This document shows, piece after piece, positions 26,103-35,872 of a stretch of 56,692 bases of DNA. The notes under the pieces were generated by a model. It saw only the letters and a list, made by a program, of their open reading frames with translations, was not told where the DNA came from and did not search any database. Both the position numbers and the translations under genes were made by a program. This DNA is from Lachnospiraceae bacterium. Its GTDB lineage: Bacteria > Bacillota > Clostridia > Lachnospirales > Lachnospiraceae. The stretch covers positions 1 to 56,692 of the forward strand of contig SVEA01000069.1 in NCBI GenBank assembly GCA_015057615.1, read 5' to 3'. Each line of letters opens with the position of its first letter. The first letter of the stretch is position 1.

Positions 26103-27023
26103 TTATTCCTCGGTGTCTGGCTCTTCCACCGATGCAGTTTCTTCCTCCTTCTGAAGGAAGGCGTCGGCTTCCTTAATGAAATTATTCATAATTTCATCCA
26201 TACAATTGGCGATCTTATCAATATCCAGGCGGTAATCTGCCATGCTGCTGTATTTGTCCTCCATGTTTGATAAACTTGTGCGGAATTCGGATGCCTTGGC
26301 GAAGAACTCACGAATCATCCGGTTATACTCCGACTGGCGCTGCTCAAGTGCCGTATGCATCTTTACGCTGGTTTCATTCACAAACTGATAGTATTCTTTC
26401 ATCTCTTCATGAATATATTCAATCACTTCGTTGCGCATATTGGACATATCATAATATGCCCGGTAGGAGATCTCGGCGGCGTGATTTAGATGGAGGTCTG
26501 TCCACTGCTTTTTACCATTTGCTTTACTTTTTTCCCGATACTCAGCAGCGATCTTTGCTATCGCAAGCTCCTCCTCCAATTGTTTGATTTCCCTCTGTGC
26601 CTTTTCGAATTCCCTAGCTTTTTCCTGGGTTTGTTCCGATTCAACGGCAGCGGCAGTTAATTTCTCAGCTCTATTGTTAAAGGCTTCTTCCAATGCATGG
26701 TTTAATTCTTTCTTCTGCGTATGTAATTGCTCGTTCTGAGCGTTCAATTCTGCATTTTTATTCTTCAAAGCCTCCGCTTCGGTAGAAATCGTATTGATTT
26801 GCGTTAGAAGCTCGTTCTTTTCCTCCGTAAGCTTAGCAAGATTTTCTTCCACACTATGTAAATTCGCTTCCAGAAGATTTGCCTTGGCACCGCTGATTTC
26901 ACTGTTTTTTATCTGTGTGTTTAATGTAGTTATCGTCGCGTTCAAACTTTCGTTTTCTTCACGAAGCGTGTTCAACATGACATCCACTTCGGAAACCTTA
27001 TAACCAAACAACCTTTTTTTCAT
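26103..27023 (-). CDS. DivIVA-like coiled-coil protein
   Basis: A 306-residue protein that starts MKKRLFGYKVSEVDVMLNTL, like the N-terminal membrane-binding segment of DivIVA/GpsB proteins (FGYxxxEVDxFL). Heptad-patterned coiled coil follows from about residue 20 to 160, rich in Glu, Lys, Asn and Leu. The C-terminal ~130 residues are also helical with conserved-looking aromatic positions (SYRAYYDMSNMRNEV), ending in an acidic tail. No membrane segment or enzyme motif is present. DivIVA proteins mark curved membranes at poles and septa, and a cell-division or polar scaffold role is likely but unproven. The start follows GAAGGGG. It is convergent with the EF-G/NYN gene. Confidence 0.65.
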   Translation of the reverse strand: MKKRLFGYKVSEVDVMLNTLREENESLNATITTLNTQIKNSEISGAKANLLEANLHSVEENLAKLTEEKNELLTQINTISTEAEALKNKNAELNAQNEQLHTQKKELNHALEEAFNNRAEKLTAAAVESEQTQEKAREFEKAQREIKQLEEELAIAKIAAEYREKSKANGKKQWTDLHLNHAAEISYRAYYDMSNMRNEVIEYIHEEMKEYYQFVNETSVKMHTALEQRQSEYNRMIREFFAKASEFRTSLSNMEDKYSSMADYRLDIDKIANCMDEIMNNFIKEADAFLQKEEETASVEEPDTEE

Positions 27024-27073
27024 AGCATCGACCCCTTCGCATTTTTTATATAATATAAAGAAATATAGAGATT

Positions 27074-27307
27074 GAGGGTCAAAAGCCTTCTTAACAAATC
27101 GTCTTTATCAATTTGCATAAATCAAGGAAAAACTTAAGTAATAGGAAACGATATTTTAATTTGCAACGACTTCAATCCAAGTACTGCGTTTTATGCAGTG
27201 CTTTGTGAGACCATGTGTTGCGAATGAAGTATGTTTCCTGTTACTTATCAATGCATAAATTGTGCAAATTGATGAAGCTGGTTTTATAAAATCGGCTTTT
27301 GACACTT
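27074..27307. repeat. Family-1 interspersed repeat, full copy (d), inverted
   Basis: A 234-bp element running GAGGGTCAAAAGCC to GGCTTTTGACACTT, opposite in orientation to copies (c) and (f). Inside are AAGTAATAGGAAACGATATT and a second inverted CCTGTTACTTATCAATGCAT, so the two halves are themselves roughly palindromic. It sits upstream of the pel operon and of the DivIVA-like gene (divergent region). Confidence 0.8.
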
Positions 27308-27608
27308 GAATTATATAATAACCGAAAAACATATATAAAGGACTAATTACTACCTTTATAGTATCTTCTTATACTTATTTTTTTTAATATTAGCGCATGC
27401 TGTCTGGTTTGTCAACTATAGGCAACAAAAGTCAAAAAATGAATTGGAAATAAATGCTTGCAACAATAGGTACTTTGTATTATAGTAGTTTCAAGACAAA
27501 TGATATAAAATGAAAAGTTTTTGCAGTTGCTTCTACTTACTATTGTAATTATCCATATATTATGGTTTAGAAATTTAATCTTGTTCAAATAAGAGGTGGG
27601 GATTATAT

Positions 27609-29786
27609 ATGAGCAGCATCCTGATCGTTGGAGGATACGGTACGTTAAGCAAAGAATTAATTCAAAAGTTTTATAAGGAAAATTGGCGTATTTATACGCT
27701 GATCAGCGATAAAAAGCTTAGAAAGCCTGCTCATGTATTCGAACAATATGTATTTCGCTATGACAGCGACAGCGTGAAAGAAGTAATCAGCAGCTGCCGT
27801 CCGGATGCCATCCTATTTACCGGTGCCTACGATCCCTTATATCAATGGGATGAGGAAAGCAGGACAGAGGAATCCTTAAATTACATTACCGGTCTCTGTA
27901 ATCTTCTTATGTGTGCTGCTATGGCAGGCATACGGCACTTTATCTATGTATCGTCTGAGAAAGTTTTTGAGGATGAATATATCGTTGATATCAAAGAGGA
28001 TATGCCCACCACTCCAAACAGCTTTCCGGGGATGGCGATCTCTCAGGGAGAGAACCTGGCAATGCATTTTAACCAAACGACGCAGTGTGAGGTAACGGTT
28101 GTAAGAATTGCCGGGTTGTATGGCATTCCCGCTAATCGGGAGGACTGTACCGACATTTATTCGGAATTGTGCTTGAAGGCGCTGGTATCCGGCAGGTTAG
28201 AGGTAAATGCGAAGAAGGTGATATCCGCTTTGTTCGTAAAGGATGCGGCAGAAGCGCTGTATCTTCTAATCAATGCTCCGGAGAGAAAGCAGCGGCTTTA
28301 CCACATATCCTCCATGGAAGAGGTAACGGAGGACGGAGCGGCAAGGTTAATTCAGGAGAAATATTCGAACCAGATTGCGGTTGCAGATCAGACGATCGGT
28401 CTAATGCATAGAACGATTTTGTCCAATGAACGCTTCTGCAGGGAGTTCCCCTTTGAGGCCAGAAACAGTTATCAGGAAATCCTGCCGCAGATGATCTCCT
28501 TTATGAAGAGTCATAAAAACTTGTTCTTGCAGAAGGAGGAAAGGCAGGAGGGAAAGGATGTTAAAACGCGGATTCTTCGACTGCTTAATAAGATTTTTCC
28601 TTTCATGGAAAGTATCCTGTTCTTTATTCCGTTTTTTATACTGAATGACCGTGCAGCAGGCAGCCCCTATTTTAGTGGCATTCATTTCTATCTGCTGTAT
28701 GTGCTGTTGTTCGCTGCTGTGCATGGCAGGCAGCAGGCGATTTTTGCTTCTCTGCTTAGTGTGATCGGATATAGTCTCCGGCAGATGCATACCTCTTCCG
28801 GATTTTCTATATTAATCGATATGAACACCTATCTATGGATTGCCCAGATTTTCGTTGTTGGGCTGACGGTGGGACATTTAAAAGATAAGTTTCGTGAAAT
28901 GGAGGCAGACAAGAAGGATCGAATTGATTTTCTTACAGAACGGCTCAGTGATATTACAGCAATCAATTCCAGCAACACGAAAATCAAGAATTATTTTGCA
29001 GAGAAGATCATCAGCAGTACGGAGAGCATCGGACGGATTTATGAGATTACGTCAAGGCTTGATAAAGCGGCAACCGGTGAAGTGCTGTTTGCAGCACTGG
29101 ATACGGTTTCGGAAATTATGGAAACGCAGGATGTTTCGATCTACCTGGTGTCAGACAAGGAGTATTGCCGTCTGGCATCGGCTTCCAGTGAGAAGGCACG
29201 TTCTCTCGGCAAATCCATTCCTATGAATCAATATCAGGCGATTTTTGATGTATTAAGGAGCAAGCAGGTATATATCAATCGTTCTCTGGATAGCACGCTG
29301 CCAATGATGGCGAGTGCTCTTTTTGATGATAAGGGCGATATGCGAATCATTATTTTCCTGTGGGATATTCCTTATGAACAGATGACGTTATATCAGGCAA
29401 ATCTGCTGACGGTCGTCGGTGCTCTGGTTTATTCCGGCGTCGTAAGAGATGCGGACTATCTGGATGCTTTGGCTTACCGCCGCTTTATTCCGGATACCGC
29501 AATTCTTCAGGAGGCTGCATTCAAGGAAATGCTGGAGATTTACCGCCATGCTGCAGAAAAAGGATATGCGGAGCTGAGTGTTTTTTATATAAAGAGCGGT
29601 TCTCAGCCGCTGAAGGAACAAAACGATATGATCCGGCCATTACTTCGGGAGACGGATTATGTGGGCGTTACCTCCGATGGAAATCTGGCGGTTTTACTGA
29701 CAAATACCAATGCAAATGAATCCATTTATGCCAGAAAGCGTCTGGAGGAGAAAGGCATTAAGACTTATTTGGAAAAGGAGCTGTGA
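27609..29786 (+). CDS. pelD: PelD-like c-di-GMP receptor with N-terminal degenerate SDR domain
   Basis: A 725-residue membrane protein. Residues 1-~300 are an extended-SDR (NAD-dependent epimerase-like) domain with VGGYGTLS as the nucleotide-binding loop and YVSSEKVF. The catalytic YxxxK is replaced by GMAISQGE (141-148). About four membrane segments lie at ~329-425, a short coiled coil follows, then a GAF domain (~455-610). Last is a degenerate GGDEF domain: SDGNL stands where GGDEF should be, but the inhibitory-site RxxD is kept as RETD (680-683). PelD of Pseudomonas binds c-di-GMP through the same RxxD in a dead GGDEF domain and switches on Pel synthesis. The start follows AGAGGTGGGG. It is the first gene of the pel operon, and the next gene begins six bases after its stop. 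Confidence 0.85.
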   Translation: MSSILIVGGYGTLSKELIQKFYKENWRIYTLISDKKLRKPAHVFEQYVFRYDSDSVKEVISSCRPDAILFTGAYDPLYQWDEESRTEESLNYITGLCNLLMCAAMAGIRHFIYVSSEKVFEDEYIVDIKEDMPTTPNSFPGMAISQGENLAMHFNQTTQCEVTVVRIAGLYGIPANREDCTDIYSELCLKALVSGRLEVNAKKVISALFVKDAAEALYLLINAPERKQRLYHISSMEEVTEDGAARLIQEKYSNQIAVADQTIGLMHRTILSNERFCREFPFEARNSYQEILPQMISFMKSHKNLFLQKEERQEGKDVKTRILRLLNKIFPFMESILFFIPFFILNDRAAGSPYFSGIHFYLLYVLLFAAVHGRQQAIFASLLSVIGYSLRQMHTSSGFSILIDMNTYLWIAQIFVVGLTVGHLKDKFREMEADKKDRIDFLTERLSDITAINSSNTKIKNYFAEKIISSTESIGRIYEITSRLDKAATGEVLFAALDTVSEIMETQDVSIYLVSDKEYCRLASASSEKARSLGKSIPMNQYQAIFDVLRSKQVYINRSLDSTLPMMASALFDDKGDMRIIIFLWDIPYEQMTLYQANLLTVVGALVYSGVVRDADYLDALAYRRFIPDTAILQEAAFKEMLEIYRHAAEKGYAELSVFYIKSGSQPLKEQNDMIRPLLRETDYVGVTSDGNLAVLLTNTNANESIYARKRLEEKGIKTYLEKEL

Positions 29787-29792
29787 CCGGAT

Positions 29793-30713
29793 ATGGATAC
29801 TAGAGGATTAGTACCTGTTCTGCTGATTTTAATAGGAAATTATCTGATTGCATTTCTCGTGTTCATTGCAGCTTTTTTTCAGAAAAAGGAGCAGCGCAGC
29901 ACGGTATTTATGCTGTCCTGGTTCCTTTCTATCGTACCGTTTTTTGGCCTCTTATATATTTTGCTTGGGCGCTTTATCAGCTTTTTAAAACGAAAAAAGA
30001 ATGTGGACATGAGTGATGTAAGCTTCAGCCAGGAGCGGGAGAAACTGATTCTCCCCCCGGACCGGGAGACGGAGATGAATTATGTACCGATTCAGGATGC
30101 CATGGCGGTTTCAGATACGACCAGTCTTCGAAGACTGCTTTTGGACACCCTGCGCAGTAATGCTAAAAAAACAATTTCCAGCATTGCAGCTGCCATGAAC
30201 AGTAAGGATACGGAGACCTCACATTATGCCGCCTCAATGATACTGGATGCGTTATCGGAGTGCCGCCTGACCGCGCAGAATATGATCTGGCAGATGCAGA
30301 AGAATCCGGAGGATGTCGAGATTAATCTGCTTACGCTCGAATATATTCATGATATTCTTAGTCTGAAAATTATGAACGATGTGGAGCAGAAGTCCTATGT
30401 TTATATCCTGGACAATGTGGTTGAAAATCTGTTTACCCATAATCTATGGCATATGACAGCAACTCATTATCTATGGATGACCGATCTGTTCCTTTCGGTC
30501 AAGGATTACAACATGGCGGATAAATGGGTCACAAGAGCGGGGTCCTACCGGCCGTATATGTTAGATACCTTTAAGGCAAATCTGCATTTATACTTTGCAC
30601 AGCAAAATCAGACGGCCTTCTTCGACTGTCTGAATGAGCTTAAGAATTCGGATATCCTTGTGGATGAAGAAATTCTTGGGCTGTTTCGACTCTACAATGT
30701 AAAAAATGAGTAA
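29793..30713 (+). CDS. pelE: PelE-like membrane/TPR protein
   Basis: A 306-residue protein with two N-terminal membrane segments (~7-29 and ~38-62), then a cytoplasmic helical region with TPR-like pairs (for example LWMTDLFLSVKDYNMADKW). This matches PelE, which in Pseudomonas sits with PelD in the inner-membrane Pel synthase complex and has two TM helices plus TPRs. Sequence similarity cannot be measured here; the call rests on topology, size and its position between pelD and a DUF2194 gene. It starts six bases after pelD and ends 17 bases before the next gene, so it is almost certainly cotranscribed. Confidence 0.7.
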   Translation: MDTRGLVPVLLILIGNYLIAFLVFIAAFFQKKEQRSTVFMLSWFLSIVPFFGLLYILLGRFISFLKRKKNVDMSDVSFSQEREKLILPPDRETEMNYVPIQDAMAVSDTTSLRRLLLDTLRSNAKKTISSIAAAMNSKDTETSHYAASMILDALSECRLTAQNMIWQMQKNPEDVEINLLTLEYIHDILSLKIMNDVEQKSYVYILDNVVENLFTHNLWHMTATHYLWMTDLFLSVKDYNMADKWVTRAGSYRPYMLDTFKANLHLYFAQQNQTAFFDCLNELKNSDILVDEEILGLFRLYNVKNE

Positions 30714-30730
30714 TGGATGGATGTTAATAT

Positions 30731-32647
30731 ATGGAAACGAAGGATAATATGGTTTCAATACGAAATTATCTTACAATTGTAATACTTATGCTAATGGTGT
30801 TTGTGATGTTTATGTTTGCAGGCGTATCCTTAAATCTTCTGTCGGATACCTTTACGAACCGCCAGATGGAGGAAAGAGCTACTATTTCCTCCCGGGATAC
30901 CATAACGGCAGATTCGCTTAATCTTAATAAAGCACCTTCCGCTAATTTAAGAAGCGGCAGGAAGATCCTTCATCCGGAGCAAAAACTGCATGCTGCTATC
31001 CTGTCGGACGATTCCGGGGATCCCATATCGCAGCTTCTTATTGAGTGGTGTGTATATCATAAGTACCTCTATAAGGTCTATCCTGCCTTGCCGGAGGAAG
31101 AGGAGGCAGCAGGCTATGATATCGTGCTGTTCGGTGATTATACGATTACAGCGGAGGATACCGGGCTTTTATATGCCTATGCAGATCTGGGAGTAACCAT
31201 GATTTTCACACAGCTTCCCGGTTACCGGGAGATCTCCTTGGACAGGAAGCTTGCCGATTTTTTTGGCATCCATGCCGGAGTTAAGAAAGAAGTGACTGCG
31301 GATGGTATTAAGATATTTTCAGATTTCATGCTCAGTAAGGAGCGGATTTACCGAAAAGGAGACTATTTCGGTGAAGAGGATGATACCGAGATCCGCGTGC
31401 CGTATTATTCTCTCCGGGCAGGATATGAGGTGTATGCGGTCGGTATATTAGAGAATCAGAAGGAGCTTGATATAAAAGACCAGGAGCTTCCGCCGCTTCT
31501 TTGGAGGACGGTGACGAAGGAATCCTTTGTGTTCGTTGTAAATTCGGATATATTTCACGGCATGTCCCTGCTTGGTGTGCTGACCGGATTTATGGCGCGG
31601 CGCGAGGAATGCTACCTCTATCCGATTGTAAATGCACAGACGATCTCCCTGATCGATTATCCTTATTTTTCGGATGAAAATAAGGAGGAGATGCAGAAGC
31701 TCTACAGCCGAAGCGCAGAGTCAGTAGCAAGAGATATCCTCTGGCCGAACATCATACAGATACTTAAGAATTACGGCGGCTCCTACAGCTTTTTTGCAGC
31801 CGCACAGCTGGACTACCAGGGGGGAGCTGGTCCGAAGAAGGACTATCTTGACTTTTATCTGCGGGAGATCGATAAACTTCCCGGCAGTATGGGGCTTTCC
31901 CTCGGACAAGTATCGAATTCCAGTATGCAGGAGATCATCGGTCAGGATGAAGCCTTTTATAAAGAGCATCTGCCGGAATATGATTTTACCGCGTTATATG
32001 CTGCGGATTTTCCAGTAGAAGAGGTGAAAAGGAATCTGAAGCATGCGTTTTTAGAGAACATTAGTCTCGTTATGTCGGATGGCCGTAAGGACGGTGCGCT
32101 GCTTGGCTTTTTGGAGGATGAGGTGCTGTCGGTTAAATTTAATCTCGACGGTTCCCAGCATGAGACGATGGACGACCTGCAGATGATCTGCATTGAAAAT
32201 GCCCTTGGCATGTGTAATATGAAGATGGATATCGGGCGTGTTATTTACCCGGAGGACCGTAAGGATGCGTGGAATTACTTGAGTCTGAAATGGTCCAAGG
32301 GGGATACGTATTATAAAGATTTCTCTACACTGGATATGGTGTCAATCTATGAAATGGAGAACCGGGTCAGACGTTTTCTGGCGCTGGATTATACCTATGC
32401 ATATGATGAGGATCAGATTGATATTTCTTTGGATCATTTTGATGAGGAAGCGTATTTCGTACTTTATACCCGGCTAGGGAGTATCGATCAGGTAGAAAAC
32501 GGAACAGCGGAGAAGATTTCCGATACCGCATACCTGATCCGGGCAGAGGATGCGAAGGTAAGGATTTCTATCAGAGAGAAACATATTCTTAAACAGCCGA
32601 AGAATGGAAAGCGGATACCGGAATTACCTGATGGGAAGGAAGCGTAG
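30731..32647 (+). CDS. PelA-like membrane-anchored DUF2194 protein (deacetylase-fold, active site degenerate)
   Basis: A 638-residue protein with a single N-terminal membrane anchor (~11-33) and a large extracytoplasmic part. Its length and position in the pel operon fit the DUF2194 proteins that stand in for PelA in Gram-positive loci. A deacetylase-like beta-strand entry is seen at FVFVVNSDIFHG (~267-277). Where carbohydrate deacetylases have a metal-binding HxxxH pattern, this protein reads SLGQVSNSS (~388-396) without histidine. It may thus be inactive or use other residues. There is no visible glycoside hydrolase domain, unlike Pseudomonas PelA. The C-terminal ~100 residues look like a beta-sandwich. 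Role in polymer modification or export is inferred. Confidence 0.65.
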   Translation: METKDNMVSIRNYLTIVILMLMVFVMFMFAGVSLNLLSDTFTNRQMEERATISSRDTITADSLNLNKAPSANLRSGRKILHPEQKLHAAILSDDSGDPISQLLIEWCVYHKYLYKVYPALPEEEEAAGYDIVLFGDYTITAEDTGLLYAYADLGVTMIFTQLPGYREISLDRKLADFFGIHAGVKKEVTADGIKIFSDFMLSKERIYRKGDYFGEEDDTEIRVPYYSLRAGYEVYAVGILENQKELDIKDQELPPLLWRTVTKESFVFVVNSDIFHGMSLLGVLTGFMARREECYLYPIVNAQTISLIDYPYFSDENKEEMQKLYSRSAESVARDILWPNIIQILKNYGGSYSFFAAAQLDYQGGAGPKKDYLDFYLREIDKLPGSMGLSLGQVSNSSMQEIIGQDEAFYKEHLPEYDFTALYAADFPVEEVKRNLKHAFLENISLVMSDGRKDGALLGFLEDEVLSVKFNLDGSQHETMDDLQMICIENALGMCNMKMDIGRVIYPEDRKDAWNYLSLKWSKGDTYYKDFSTLDMVSIYEMENRVRRFLALDYTYAYDEDQIDISLDHFDEEAYFVLYTRLGSIDQVENGTAEKISDTAYLIRAEDAKVRISIREKHILKQPKNGKRIPELPDGKEA

Positions 32648-32682
32648 GCAGGGAGGGTAGTATAGAAAGGTATGGTGTTGGA

Positions 32683-34146
32683 ATGAAGGTTTGTATAATT
32701 GCAGAAGGCTGCTATCCCTATGTGGTCGGCGGCGTATCCAGCTGGATACACAGTATTATTAAATTATTCCCCAATATAGAGTTTAATCTGATTGCGATTA
32801 TTACAGACCGGAGTATCAGCGGCAAATTTGCTTATGAGCTGCCGGGTAATCTGACGGAAATACACGAGGTTTATTTACAGGATTCGGATTGGGTCGGCAA
32901 GCATAGGATCCGGAAGAACCGGGTGCGTCTAAAGAAAAAGGAAGCGGAGGCACTGCGTAGCCTGATCATCGGGGAAGAGGTCGACTGGATCACGGTATTT
33001 CGGATGTTTAACCGGAAGAACGTCTCAATCAACAATCTTTTGATGAGTCCGGAATTTCTTAAGATTACGAAGGATTATTATACCCTCCGGTTTTCCGATA
33101 TCACCTTTTCGGATTATTTATGGACACTGCGCTCGATTTATCTGCCCCTCTTCTTTGCACTCAAATGCGTGCCGCCGAAGGCGGATATATACCACTGTGT
33201 ATCGACCGGGTATGCGGGGATTATCGGCAGCAAGGCATTGACCTTATATCCGAATGCCAGACTGCTTGTCAGTGAACATGGGATCTATACCCGGGAACGG
33301 GAGGAGGAGATTATTAAGGCAAAATGGGTTCAGGGGATTTATAAGTCCATCTGGATCGAGCAGTTTCGTAAGATGTCCCAATGTGCCTACTATTTTGCGG
33401 ATCTCGTCACCGCACTTTTTCGGCAGGCGCAGTCCCTCCAGATTGAACTGGGATGTCCAAAGGAGAAGGCGATCGTTACACCGAACGGGATCGCTGCCGA
33501 GCGGTTTTCAGGTATCCCCAGGAAGAATCCGGAGGATCCCTATATTAATGTAGGTGCAATTCTTCGGGTTACACCGATCAAGGATGTAAAGACCTTGATT
33601 AACGCATTTTATTACGCCCATAAGAAACAGCCGCGATTAAAGCTGTGGATCATGGGACCGGAGGATGAGGATCCGGAATATGCGGCAGACTGCCATGAGC
33701 TGGTTCGCGTTATGAACGCAGAAAACATAGTATTTACCGGGAGCATCCGTACGGCCGACTACATCGGTAAAATGGACATGACTATTCTTACCAGCATCAG
33801 CGAAGGCCAGCCACTTACGATTTTGGAGGGCTTTGCAGTGGAGAAGCCTTGTATTGCAACGAATGTGGGAAACTGCCGTGGACTGATATGCGGAGAGAAT
33901 GATTCCTATGGAGATGCAGGGATCATGGTATCCGTCATGAATATTTCCGAGATATCCAATGCGATTCTAAAGCTTGCCAATCATCCCGATCTGGCAAAGC
34001 AGATGGGCAGGAACGGATACCGCCGTCTTATGGCGAAGTATCGAAATGTATATATGGAAGAAACCTATCGGAACATCTATAAAACGCTGGCGAAGATGAG
34101 AGGTGTTAACTATCCGGAGGAACCCTTTGTTCCGCCAAACAATTGA
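32683..34146 (+). CDS. pelF: PelF-like cytosolic GT4 glycosyltransferase
   Basis: A 487-residue GT-B enzyme beginning MKVCIIAEGCYPYVVGGVSSW, close to the PelF pattern with its GGVSSW glycine loop. Diagnostic features are the donor-domain start GAILRVTPIKDVKTLI, IMGPEDEDPEYAADC, and the EX7E motif in SEGQPLTILEGFAVEKP. PelF uses UDP-GlcNAc/GalNAc to polymerise the Pel backbone and works with membrane protein PelG. The start follows GAAAGG, and it lies 35 bases after the DUF2194 gene. All expected motifs are intact, so polymer synthesis should be possible. The sugar incorporated here cannot be told from sequence alone. Confidence 0.93.
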   Translation: MKVCIIAEGCYPYVVGGVSSWIHSIIKLFPNIEFNLIAIITDRSISGKFAYELPGNLTEIHEVYLQDSDWVGKHRIRKNRVRLKKKEAEALRSLIIGEEVDWITVFRMFNRKNVSINNLLMSPEFLKITKDYYTLRFSDITFSDYLWTLRSIYLPLFFALKCVPPKADIYHCVSTGYAGIIGSKALTLYPNARLLVSEHGIYTREREEEIIKAKWVQGIYKSIWIEQFRKMSQCAYYFADLVTALFRQAQSLQIELGCPKEKAIVTPNGIAAERFSGIPRKNPEDPYINVGAILRVTPIKDVKTLINAFYYAHKKQPRLKLWIMGPEDEDPEYAADCHELVRVMNAENIVFTGSIRTADYIGKMDMTILTSISEGQPLTILEGFAVEKPCIATNVGNCRGLICGENDSYGDAGIMVSVMNISEISNAILKLANHPDLAKQMGRNGYRRLMAKYRNVYMEETYRNIYKTLAKMRGVNYPEEPFVPPNN

Positions 34147-34234
34147 TTTTATTACAGCTGCTCATTCAAACAGGGTGCAAATGGAAGAGTAATCATCGAA
34201 GTAATACATTCGGTATGAAAGGAGGAGTTCGAAT

Positions 34235-35716
34235 ATGGCAGGTATCGGAATTCAACTGAATCGGATCTTTGATAAGCATACGGTGATATCGTCCCTTTAC
34301 GGCATCGGCTTTAGCTTTGTATATACCATTGCGCCAATGTTGGTTGTAATTGGGTGTCTTTTCGGAATGTTTGAGGTATTGGGTTTTGATACGGTAGGGT
34401 ATCTGGAGAGAGAGACCTTTTCCTGCAGTATCCTGTATATTTTTATCTTTTCCCTTCTGACCTCCGCCCCATTTAACTCGGTGCTTTCCAAATTCCAGAC
34501 GGATCGGATCTACGAGCAGCGGTACGAGGATATCCGGCCTTGTATCTATGTGGGAACGATTACGAATCTGACCCTTGCCTCTGTGGTAGCAATTCCGTTT
34601 TATCTCTATGAGATAGTTACCGGCAATGTACCGGTATACTATGTGTTTACGACATACATGGGATTTTTGGGACTGGTGCTGACCTTTTCGACGATGGTGT
34701 ATAATTCCATCCTTAAGCAGTATAAGAAGATCACGATGTACTTTACCGTTTCTATGATAGTCACGTTTCTGCTGTCCGTGATCTTCCGGTTACTTTTTCA
34801 ATTTTCGGTTGCCTACAGTATGCTCCTGGCGCTGTCGATCGGTTTTTTGCTGATTGCAGCCTTAGAGCTTGCCAATGTGCTGCGGTATTTTCCTACAAAC
34901 AGCCGCAGATATGGAGATGTCCTGCACTATTTCAGAGTTTACTGGAAGCTGATTGCCTCGAATTTTTTATATACGCTGGGATTGTTTATTCACAATTTTG
35001 TATTCTGGGTACAGCCATGGCATCTGGTGGTACGGGATACCTATGTCTGTAACCCGTCCTATGATATGGCATCCTGCCTTGCTATGTTTACGAATGTTTC
35101 TGCAAGTGTATTGTTTATCTCCAGAGTGGAGATGCATTTTCATGAAAGATACAAGGAATACACGGAGGCTGTGATCGGCGGTAAGCTGGACAGCATTGAG
35201 AAAGCGAAGAAGAGAATGTTTCGCGGGCTTTCCTCCCAGATCCTGTCACTTGCCCATATTCAGTTCATTGTTTCGGTGGTCCTTTTCTTCCTTGCCATGG
35301 TGGTTCTTCCGATCATAGGATTTGCCGGTATGATTATGGAGATATACCCGCAGCTGGCCGTGGGGTATTTCATTTCCTTTCTGATGTATTCGGAGATGCT
35401 GTTTCTGTATTATTTTGATGATCTGACCGGTGCGGTGCTCAATGGTGTGATCTATGCAGGTATTTCCTTTACCGGCTCCTTGCTGGCAGCACATCTGCCG
35501 CCCATATGGTATGGTGTGGGATTTACGGCGGCATCCTTTTTCGCATTTTCCTTTTCCTATTTTAGATTGCGCTGGATCGAGAGAAATATGGATACCCATG
35601 TATTTTGCCGGGGCACGGTTCTAAAGCAGGAAAGCGGTGAGATGCCGGAGCCGGACATCTATAATGCGTATAAAAAAAGGACGGCATCAGTGAACAATAA
35701 AAGCAATAAGATTTGA
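34235..35716 (+). CDS. pelG: PelG-like polysaccharide transporter/synthase membrane subunit
   Basis: A 493-residue integral membrane protein with about twelve hydrophobic segments, related to MOP-superfamily flippases. It starts MAGIGIQLNRIF and has the PelG-typical first helix FSFVYTIAPMLVVIGCLF, YNSILKQYKKITMYF, and a FVFWVQPWH loop. PelG binds PelF and forms the channel for the growing polymer across the membrane. ATG 34235 follows GAAAGGAGG. It is 88 bases after pelF and is the last core pel gene; a family-1 repeat begins immediately after it and could alter expression of the downstream genes. Confidence 0.92.
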   Translation: MAGIGIQLNRIFDKHTVISSLYGIGFSFVYTIAPMLVVIGCLFGMFEVLGFDTVGYLERETFSCSILYIFIFSLLTSAPFNSVLSKFQTDRIYEQRYEDIRPCIYVGTITNLTLASVVAIPFYLYEIVTGNVPVYYVFTTYMGFLGLVLTFSTMVYNSILKQYKKITMYFTVSMIVTFLLSVIFRLLFQFSVAYSMLLALSIGFLLIAALELANVLRYFPTNSRRYGDVLHYFRVYWKLIASNFLYTLGLFIHNFVFWVQPWHLVVRDTYVCNPSYDMASCLAMFTNVSASVLFISRVEMHFHERYKEYTEAVIGGKLDSIEKAKKRMFRGLSSQILSLAHIQFIVSVVLFFLAMVVLPIIGFAGMIMEIYPQLAVGYFISFLMYSEMLFLYYFDDLTGAVLNGVIYAGISFTGSLLAAHLPPIWYGVGFTAASFFAFSFSYFRLRWIERNMDTHVFCRGTVLKQESGEMPEPDIYNAYKKRTASVNNKSNKI

Positions 35717-35721
35717 GGTAT

Positions 35722-35802
35722 TATATTGTTTCCTATTACTTGAGTTTTTTCTCGATTTGTGTAAATTAATGAAGACGATCTGGTGGGAAGGCTTTTGACT
35801 CA
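35722..35802. repeat. Family-1 interspersed repeat, half copy (e)
   Basis: It contains ATATTGTTTCCTATTACTTGAG, shortened here to its core TTGTTTCCTATTACTTGAG, then TTTGTGTAAATTAATGAAGA and ends GGCTTTTGACTC. It equals the right half of copies (c) and (f); the left terminal repeat is absent. It lies directly after pelG. Confidence 0.65.
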
Positions 35803-35872
35803 ATTAAAATATATTGCAAGGCGGTTATCCGCACTAATTCCTTGCAAAACTTATAATATGAGGAGGAGTTAT

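Noticed and set aside
35783..35872. Upstream start of the DUF2304 gene
   Set aside because: The extension reads through the end of a family-1 repeat; ATG 35873 has a strong ribosome binding site and begins the first membrane helix.
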